Assembly: GCA_045594025.1 (NCBI GenBank)
Contig: JAZNXS010000030.1
Span: forward strand, 6,172 to 70,171
Length of the DNA: 64,000 nt
From: Scatosoma sp045594025
Lineage (GTDB): Bacteria; Bacillota; Clostridia; Christensenellales; Borkfalkiaceae
Reading direction: 5' to 3'
The translations under genes and the position numbers were made by a program. The notes beneath the pieces are model-generated. The model ran no database searches and had not been told where the DNA came from. It worked only from the letters and a program-made list of their open reading frames with translations. The first letter of the stretch is position 1. Every line of letters begins with the position of its first letter. This document shows, piece by piece, positions 58,512-64,000 of this stretch.

Positions 58512-58985
58512 TTAGAAATCGTCGTCGTCATCGTCGTCATCGTCATCGTCGTCATCATCCATATCGTAATAATCGTCCGCCGATACGTATTCGAAGTCGT
58601 CTTCTCTTTCTTCAATTTCCTCTTCCTCTTCTTCCTCTTCTTCCTCATCGTCAAACTCGGAATCGGGAATACCAAGGTCGATTTCCTCTTCTTCATCGTC
58701 CAGATAACTTCTCCAGGACGCGTCCTCTTTTTCTTCGTCTTCCTCCACTTCGTCTTCGTAGGTGGATTTCTTTTTACACTCTTCGCACATCTTTTCGCCA
58801 AGAGCCATATAGTTCTCGCCGCAAAGAGGACAAAGCTCCGTTTCCTCTACCGCATCCTCTGCGTCAAAGCCGTCCGCAAACGTCTTTTCTCCACTCAATT
58901 CTTTTACGCATACGTCGCAATACTCTTGTTCGTCTGCGTCAATAAAATTCAATTCGCATCTGGGGCAAATAATATATCTCGCCAT
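58512..58985 (-). CDS. Double zinc-ribbon protein with polyaspartate tail
   Basis: A 157-residue protein with two zinc-ribbon-like CxxC pairs at residues 1-70 (CPRCELNF, CDVC; CPLCGENY, CEEC), then a Glu-rich stretch (DSEFDDEEEEEEEEEE) and a run of fourteen Asp before the final Phe, coded by a GTC/ATC triplet array. A DNA/RNA polymerase-associated or charge-based interaction role is possible; no family is recognised. The low-complexity tail could vary in length between strains. Confidence 0.7.
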   Translation of the reverse strand: MARYIICPRCELNFIDADEQEYCDVCVKELSGEKTFADGFDAEDAVEETELCPLCGENYMALGEKMCEECKKKSTYEDEVEEDEEKEDASWRSYLDDEEEEIDLGIPDSEFDDEEEEEEEEEEIEEREDDFEYVSADDYYDMDDDDDDDDDDDDDDF

Positions 58986-59104
58986 CTGATTTTCCTCTAT
59001 ATCATGATTTTGCTATATTATATTAAGATTTCTCAATTTTGTAAACTGTTTTTTACCCTATTTTTTAAAGTTTTTATGTTTTTTACTTATTTTTTTGCAA
59101 AGAA

Positions 59105-59138
59105 AAGTCGTTTCCGTTATGGAAACGACTTTTTTCCT
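59105..59138. terminator. Terminator of the 779-residue lipoprotein gene
   Basis: AAGTCGTTTCC-gttat-GGAAACGACTTTTTT, with T-runs on both sides. Confidence 0.88.
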
Positions 59139-59142
59139 CATT

Positions 59143-61482
59143 TTATTCTTCGGAAGACTCCTCTGTTTGAGGCGCTTCTGCTTCCTCATCAGCATATACG
59201 TCGATAGACTTATCATCCGTCGTGTCAAGCTTCACACGCTTGTGTGCATTGACGATAGCGTCTGCTCTTGCACGTTCTGCTTTCTTCTTGTTTACAATGA
59301 CAACGGGGATTACGATTGCCGCCGCAACCACAATCACGCCTGCTGCCACGATCAAGCAAATCTGCCAAACTTCCAAGCCGGTAGCCGCGACTTCGGTTTC
59401 TTCTGCGAAGGGAAGGGAATCCACCCATTCCTGTCTAATCGCTTCCTTGTCTGCAGCCGTCTGTGCGCCGATAAGCGTGATCAAATCCTTTTCATATACG
59501 TGCGCGTAGCTGTCTGCCGCTGCTACGAATTTATTGAATTCTTCATACCATGCAAGGTCTTTATCGTTGTTCTTCGCTTTATATTCTTCGTTTAACGCCT
59601 TCACATCTTCCAACGCATAGTCAGCCGCATTGCCCGTACCTGTACGGAAATAGTATTTCGCCGCTTTCTTCAAATCTGCGTTTTCATCCGCCAAGTTGTT
59701 TTCAATCAACTCGTAAGCCGCTTCGTAAGCTTCATTATTCGCTTCGATCGTATCCGTCGCCAAAGACGTTGCATAAATATAATTATAGGAGTTGGTTACC
59801 GCAGCCTGCGCATTTGCATAGAGCAATACTTGATTGCCTGCTTCTACGGTAATGATTTCGGGAAGATACCAGCTGCTGGGATCTACGATATCCACGTATG
59901 CAAGAACGCGAGGTCTGTATTCTTCATTCGCCTCATCAAGGTTCAGCAAAGGCTCGTACTTGTCTTTCGCGCCATTCCACTGAATGCGAATTACGTTGAA
60001 GCCCGTCGTTGGCGCAGCATTTACAGGATTCGTACCTGCCGCATAGTAGTAAAGGTAATCGCCGTCAACTTTCCAAAGCTTCGCACCGGAGGGAGCTTGG
60101 CAAAGTTCGATTTCTTCGCCCTTACCCGTCGTTTCATCCACGTCCACTCTTACAATCTTAGAAGAGCTGTTTACGTAAATATATTGATGCTGACCGCCGT
60201 TTTCAAGGAATAATGCCGTGCTGGACGCGTTCGTCGTACTCCAAGCCACTGCAACGGCCTTTTCATTTGCCGCAACCGTGTTATTCGTCTCAAATACGCT
60301 TTCTGCTACGTAGTACAATCTAGGATCCGTCGTGTCGCCCGTTCTCGTAAAGTAGATACCATCGTTATCATGACGGGTAATCGTATACGTATAACCTTTC
60401 AAGGTATTAGCGGAAGTGCCTACTAAGGAACCGTCTTCCTTCAATTCGTTATAACGCTTATCTTTATCTTCTTTATTGCTGTCCACGCCGATACCGTCAA
60501 CCACCAAAGTACCAAGGTTTACGTAAGGATACGTCGTGTAATCGTCGAACACGTACTTTGCTTCGTACTTCGTGCCGTTATTTTGCGCAGTCTTCTTCGC
60601 TTCTGCGTTCTTGTCTTCCATCCAATCCTTATCGAAATCGTAGGTCTTGTAGTCAACGTACTTTTCCTGCGCTTTGTCATAGGTTTTTACGGTATAGGAA
60701 GCCTCGCCTGCATTTACGCTTACCGTATTTGCCGCGTTTACACAGTAAATCTGGTTATACGACGCCGCAGACGAGAAATCAGTGTCCACTTTGTTGGTAA
60801 AGCTCATCGTATAATATACGTTTGCGTTGGTGGGATCTTCCTGGTCGAAGAAATACGAGCCCGCGCCCTCAACAAGTATCGTCGTTGTCTTATCTTTTGT
60901 ATTGTAGGATTTCAACGTGCCGCTTTCTACGTAGAGACAGTATACCACACCGTTATCCGCTTGCACGAAACGATAGTTCGTAATCGAGCTGGAAAGCGCA
61001 CGGAAATAGTACCCTTTCATAACCTCGGAACCGTCAAGCCTTGCACACTTGAAGTCGAGGTTGTCGTTAGCGACTTCGTTATTTTCATTCTTATCGCTGG
61101 TGGGCGTTGCGTAGTATACGTAGTCGCCGTAGATGAAAATACCTGCCGTTTTATCGGATGCAACGAATAATTCTTTCACAACGGGCTGTGCCGTGTTCTT
61201 ATTCTCTTTAAGATCCGATTTCTTGATACGCATCAAAGCGCCTTTGGTTACTTCGCCGTATTCGTTGGAAGCGGTGCTAGCCTCCATACCGTTGATAAAG
61301 TAAACGAAGTCGCCTTTTTCAACGGCAAAACCGCCGTTGGATGCAACAGTTGCTTCGCTTACGTAATCGGAGTAACCGTCCTGCTTGTGGAAGCCTTCGT
61401 TACAGCCCGTCATTGCAACGGTGGAAGTAAGAAGTGTAGCGGCTGCTACGATGCTGAGTAATTTTTTTCCTGTATTCCTCAT
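59143..61482 (-). CDS. Large lipoprotein-like protein with C-terminal membrane helix
   Basis: A 779-residue protein with a signal peptide whose lipobox is MTGC (Cys-27). Repeats such as DFVYFINGMEAS, YVYYATPTSDKN, YLYYYAAGTNP and IYFTRTGD suggest an extracellular beta-propeller (DUF5050-like). Near residue 700 there is a second membrane helix (VWQICLIVAAGVIVVAAAIV) followed by a basic and then acidic cytoplasmic tail (ADEEAEAPQTEESSEE). Having both a lipid anchor and a C-terminal helix is unusual. Function unknown; a surface protein or sensor is possible. Confidence 0.75.
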   Translation of the reverse strand: MRNTGKKLLSIVAAATLLTSTVAMTGCNEGFHKQDGYSDYVSEATVASNGGFAVEKGDFVYFINGMEASTASNEYGEVTKGALMRIKKSDLKENKNTAQPVVKELFVASDKTAGIFIYGDYVYYATPTSDKNENNEVANDNLDFKCARLDGSEVMKGYYFRALSSSITNYRFVQADNGVVYCLYVESGTLKSYNTKDKTTTILVEGAGSYFFDQEDPTNANVYYTMSFTNKVDTDFSSAASYNQIYCVNAANTVSVNAGEASYTVKTYDKAQEKYVDYKTYDFDKDWMEDKNAEAKKTAQNNGTKYEAKYVFDDYTTYPYVNLGTLVVDGIGVDSNKEDKDKRYNELKEDGSLVGTSANTLKGYTYTITRHDNDGIYFTRTGDTTDPRLYYVAESVFETNNTVAANEKAVAVAWSTTNASSTALFLENGGQHQYIYVNSSSKIVRVDVDETTGKGEEIELCQAPSGAKLWKVDGDYLYYYAAGTNPVNAAPTTGFNVIRIQWNGAKDKYEPLLNLDEANEEYRPRVLAYVDIVDPSSWYLPEIITVEAGNQVLLYANAQAAVTNSYNYIYATSLATDTIEANNEAYEAAYELIENNLADENADLKKAAKYYFRTGTGNAADYALEDVKALNEEYKAKNNDKDLAWYEEFNKFVAAADSYAHVYEKDLITLIGAQTAADKEAIRQEWVDSLPFAEETEVAATGLEVWQICLIVAAGVIVVAAAIVIPVVIVNKKKAERARADAIVNAHKRVKLDTTDDKSIDVYADEEAEAPQTEESSEE

Positions 61483-61651
61483 TGTATAAGGACTCCTTTA
61501 TAGTGTTGTCGTGGATACGCTTAAAAATAGCATACCCCGACTATATTATCGCATACTCTATTATATATCAAAACGTCAATAAAATCAAATAAAAATGTCG
61601 ACATTTTGCATTATTTTTCCGTGAAATTTATTGTTTTGGAGGTTTTTTCGC

Positions 61652-61867
61652 ATGGAGCCGTTCTCCTTATTCCATTTTTTACAAAATTTTCTGAATTCTT
61701 CCGCGGCAGAGCCGCCAAAAACAGAGGAAATCCCCACACCCTCGGAAACAAAAAAAGAGGAGGCGCAGGAAACGTATTTTAATCCCCCTTTAGCCGCCTC
61801 TTCACAGGATGCTGTTTTGCAATTTTTGTCCACTCATGAAACAAGAGTGAAACGCACTAAAAAGTAA
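61652..61867 (+). CDS. Small hypothetical protein
   Basis: A 71-residue frame starting at ATG 61652, nine bases after GGAGG. The N-terminus MEPFSLFHFLQNFLNSSA could be an amphipathic helix; the rest is Pro/Glu/Thr-rich (AEPPKTEEIPTPSETKKEEA) with a basic end (HETRVKRTKK). No family is recognised. It lies alone on the plus strand between two minus-strand genes. Confidence 0.55.
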   Translation: MEPFSLFHFLQNFLNSSAAEPPKTEEIPTPSETKKEEAQETYFNPPLAASSQDAVLQFLSTHETRVKRTKK

Positions 61868-61929
61868 TTAATATGCTATTTGTGCGCACCCATGTACGCG
61901 TTGAGCGCCATTTAACATCTTTAAAATAA

Positions 61930-61961
61930 AAAGCAGCCGCGCAAGTCTTTGCGGCTGCTTC
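61930..61961 (-). terminator. Terminator of the methyltransferase-like gene
   Basis: AAGCAGCCGC with a ten-base loop and GCGGCTGCTT; the T-run is on the minus strand. Confidence 0.85.
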
Positions 61962-61975
61962 GTGTTTTAAAACGA

Positions 61976-62641
61976 TTACCAAATCCAAGGAATTAAGCGG
62001 TATTTTACTTTCTGCTTATACGCGCGATAACCCTCCAGCTCTTTTTCTAAAAATATTTCTTCATCTTTTATTCTCTTTGCGATAATAAACGGATACGCAA
62101 GAAAGATGCAAAGCGCCCACAATGAACCCAAAACAATAGGCATAGACAAAAAGAGCAATAGCGTTGCGCTATACATAGGATGTCTAACCATTCCGTATAA
62201 GCCCGTATCAATCACCTTTTGTCCTTCCTGCACCTCGATGGTACGGCTAAGATAAGCGTTCTCTCTCAGTACCTCCGCGTAAAGCAGGTAAGCGATGAGA
62301 AAAATCACTGCACCGCCTATACTCACCCCCAGCGGTAGCGTATACCATCCGAAACGGAAATTCAACCCTGCCACGATAAACCCCACCATGAACATCAGCC
62401 CACTCAGCTTGATAACCGTGCTTTGTTCCTTTCTGGATTCCTTTGCGTTTAAGCGCGAGACTAGTAATTTTGGGGATACGCACATCATAATGATCCCGGC
62501 GACGAACATGGGGACAAATAATATCCCCATGAGCAACCAGCCTTGCGTGAAAGCGAGTGTCCCTGCAGGTAAAAATATTAACACACCAACCAAAATGACG
62601 CCAAGTAAAAACTTAGCTATCGCTTGAAAAAATAATTTCAC
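61976..62641 (-). CDS. Isoprenylcysteine methyltransferase-like membrane protein
   Basis: A 221-residue protein with about five or six membrane helices. I choose GTG 62641 as the start because GGGGGG lies seven bases before it, overlapping the earlier ATG. The C-terminal segment DTGLYGMVRHPMYSATLLLF and the E-rich DEEIFLEKELEGYRAYKQKV match the ICMT/PEMT-type methyltransferase family. The substrate is unknown in bacteria lacking prenylated proteins. Confidence 0.85.
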   Translation of the reverse strand: MKLFFQAIAKFLLGVILVGVLIFLPAGTLAFTQGWLLMGILFVPMFVAGIIMMCVSPKLLVSRLNAKESRKEQSTVIKLSGLMFMVGFIVAGLNFRFGWYTLPLGVSIGGAVIFLIAYLLYAEVLRENAYLSRTIEVQEGQKVIDTGLYGMVRHPMYSATLLLFLSMPIVLGSLWALCIFLAYPFIIAKRIKDEEIFLEKELEGYRAYKQKVKYRLIPWIW

Positions 62642-62836
62642 GGATATACCCCCCATAGAATAACGCTTACGTTAAAAACCGTAAAGATTATTATAAAACT
62701 CACTCGAAAAAAATTGCTGTTCTTTGTTGATTTTTTGCCCGAAAAATGAGAATTTTTTATACGCCTACAAATACAAATTGATCGAATGGTTACATTATAT
62801 CATAAACATCCCAAAAAGTAAAGAGGGCGATAATAA

Positions 62837-62868
62837 AAACAGCACCCACAAAAGTGAGTGCTGTAATT
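62837..62868 (-). terminator. Terminator of rplM-rpsI
   Basis: ACAGCACTCAC-tttt-GTGGGTGCTGT and TTTTATT on the minus strand, 26 nt after the rpsI stop. Confidence 0.9.
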
Positions 62869-62894
62869 TTTTGTTGTCTCTCGCAGTCGAGAAA

Positions 62895-63308
62895 TTATCT
62901 CTTCGAGAACTGAGGCGCACGACGAGCCTTCTTCAAACCGGGCTTCTTTCTTTCCTTTGCACGAGGGTCTCTGGTAAGGAAACCTGCTGCCTTCAATACA
63001 GGACGGCAACCTTCTTCTGCTTCGAGAAGAGCACGAGCAACACCAAGACGAATAGCGCCTGCCTGACCAGTGTAACCGCCACCGATAACGTTTACGAATA
63101 CGTCGTACTTCGTTTCAGCTTCAACAGCTACAAGGGGTTGCTTAACAATATATTGCATGGTACCCTGGGGGAAATATTCTTCGAAAGCACGGTCATTGAT
63201 TACGATCGTACCGTTGCCGCCGGGAATAAGACGTACACGGGCGATAGCCTTCTTTCTTCTGCCCGTACCCCAGAATTGAAGTTTCTTTTTAACGTTTGCT
63301 TTTGCCAT
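62895..63308 (-). CDS. rpsI: 30S ribosomal protein S9
   Basis: A 137-residue S9 with FWGTGRRKKAIARVRLIPG at the N-terminus and the conserved C-terminal KKPGLKKARRAPQFSKR, whose last Arg reaches the P-site tRNA. It follows rplM by 15 nt, the usual L13-S9 pair. AGGAGAGG precedes the ATG. Confidence 0.98.
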   Translation of the reverse strand: MAKANVKKKLQFWGTGRRKKAIARVRLIPGGNGTIVINDRAFEEYFPQGTMQYIVKQPLVAVEAETKYDVFVNVIGGGYTGQAGAIRLGVARALLEAEEGCRPVLKAAGFLTRDPRAKERKKPGLKKARRAPQFSKR

Positions 63309-63323
63309 TTTTCAATCCTCTCC

Positions 63324-63755
63324 TTAGTCAAGTTTGAGCACTTCGGGCTTCTGTGCAGCGTGGTTATGTTCTGCACCCTTGTAAACTTTAAGCTTCTTCA
63401 GCATTACTCTGCCAAGGCTGTTCTTGGGCAACATACCCTTTACCGCTTCATATACGGCAAGGTCGCTCTTTTCTTCCATCATCTTCTTGTAGGAAATTTC
63501 TTTAAGGCCGCCGATATAACCGGTGTGATATCTGTAGAATTTGTTTTCCAACTTCTTGCCGGTAAGTACCGCTTGATCAGTGTTGATGATGATAACGAAG
63601 TCACCGCAATCAACGTTGGGAGTGAAGGTCGGTTTGTTTTTACCGCGAAGTACGGAAGCGACACGGCTAGCAAGACGGCCGAGGGGAATACCCGCAGCGT
63701 CCACGACGTACCACTTTCTTTCAACCGTTTCGGCATGTGCCATATAGGTTTTCAT
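63324..63755 (-). CDS. rplM: 50S ribosomal protein L13
   Basis: A 143-residue L13: KTYMAHAETVERKWYVVDAAG at the start, LGRLASRVASVLRGKNKPTF and MLPKNSLGRVMLKKLKVYKGAEH. It binds 23S rRNA and represses its own operon in several bacteria. It is the first gene of the rplM-rpsI operon. Confidence 0.98.
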   Translation of the reverse strand: MKTYMAHAETVERKWYVVDAAGIPLGRLASRVASVLRGKNKPTFTPNVDCGDFVIIINTDQAVLTGKKLENKFYRYHTGYIGGLKEISYKKMMEEKSDLAVYEAVKGMLPKNSLGRVMLKKLKVYKGAEHNHAAQKPEVLKLD

Positions 63756-63894
63756 AATATGTTACTCCTTATTTCGTGTATATTTTTTTTCTTTTTTATA
63801 AATTATGTGTAGGCTTTCGAGCGTCCCTTTCAAAATCCGTTCAACTAACGGGAAAAAACAGGTTTTTCAAGGGTTTCCCTAAGCTTGCCTATTT
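63756..63894 (-). promoter_or_regulatory. Structured leader of rplM-rpsI (candidate L13 leader)
   Basis: A 140-nt untranslated leader with two possible stems on the minus strand: CCGTT-agttg-AACGG and GGGAAA...TTTCCC (about 63849-63880). L13 operons of Firmicutes often carry an autoregulatory leader here; I cannot match the Rfam model by eye. Confidence 0.45.
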
Positions 63895-63923
63895 ATTGTA
63901 GTATGAAACAAAATTTAAGTCAA
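63895..63923 (-). promoter_or_regulatory. SigmaA promoter of rplM-rpsI
   Basis: Minus strand: TTGACT (63918-63923), 17 bases, TACAAT (63895-63900). A strong match, with AT-rich sequence upstream. Confidence 0.75.
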
Positions 63924-64000
63924 GCTGTTTTGCGTTGAGTTTTTCAACTTTTTTCAACTTTTTTTAATTTTTTTTGCTTTTACTCTCTTTTCCTTTTGTT

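Noticed and set aside
58500..59207. Plus-strand open frame of 235 codons opposite the zinc-ribbon gene
   Set aside because: It arises from the antisense of the Asp/Glu repeats (runs of Val, Ile, Phe) and overlaps a terminator.

Overview
The window comes from a spore-forming, Gram-positive anaerobe of the Clostridia, probably an uncultured gut lineage; I cannot name the family. The evidence is gene order (yqfC-yqfD-phoH-pgpH-ybeY-era-yqzL-recO), sporulation and germination genes (yqfC, yqfD, a SipL-like SPOCS/LysM protein, spoIIR, sleB-ypeB), Veg next to ispE, a T-box riboswitch, strong AGGAGG-type ribosome binding sites and GC content near 48%. Most genes lie on the minus strand.

Layout. 1-6.7 kb: a DNA-repair and ribosome-maturation cluster with small gene yqzL. 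6.7-12.9 kb: CLC chloride channel, a pair of ABC exporter half-transporters and a TPR-like membrane protein. 12.9-21.2 kb: ispE, the SPOCS/LysM protein, veg, uvrA, uvrB and a small winged-helix membrane protein. 21.4-23.7 kb (plus strand): zinc-dependent phospholipase-like protein and an MFS transporter. 23.7-38.8 kb: a large branched-chain amino-acid region, reading down the minus strand: ilvE, a 42-aa membrane peptide, a T-box leader, leuA, ilvB, ilvN, ilvC, ilvD, a lipoprotein, leuC, leuD, leuB, a DUF815 ATPase, ilvA and ridA. 39-42.6 kb (plus): galM, then a duplicated DUF1538 membrane protein with two PII-like proteins. 42.7-43.9 kb: M20 amidohydrolase.

44.0-51.6 kb is the most interesting part. 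One promoter (TTGACT-17-TAAAAT, with two direct repeats just upstream) appears to drive five genes: two GNAT acetyltransferases, a TIR protein fused to a methyltransferase-like domain, a 981-aa TIR / degenerate P-loop / HD-hydrolase protein, and a membrane protein with Rossmann (TrkA-N-like) modules and a C-terminal RyR domain. Two different TIR enzymes beside a membrane-anchored RyR/TrkA-N protein suggest a TIR nucleotide-signalling cassette (signal makers, membrane receptor/effector and possibly an HD signal eraser), resembling Thoeris in logic but not in parts. This is inference from domains and synteny.

51.7-52.9 kb: a mini-island (ASCH protein, four-helix-bundle protein, hairpin array) abutting tRNA-Gly(CCC) and flanked by a decayed copy of the tRNA 3' end. 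53-57.3 kb: Fur-family regulator, ypeB, sleB, spoIIR, trmL. 57.5-58.5 kb (plus): rubrerythrin and two small proteins. 58.5-64 kb: acidic zinc-ribbon protein, a large lipoprotein-like propeller, a small unknown, an isoprenylcysteine-methyltransferase-like protein, rpsI and rplM with promoter and leader.

Two families of modular hairpin arrays (a constant 7-10 nt linker alternating with variable short hairpins, orientation flipping mid-array) occupy intergenic spaces at 1.3, 35.1 and 52.7 kb. Compensatory stem changes between copies suggest selection on structure.
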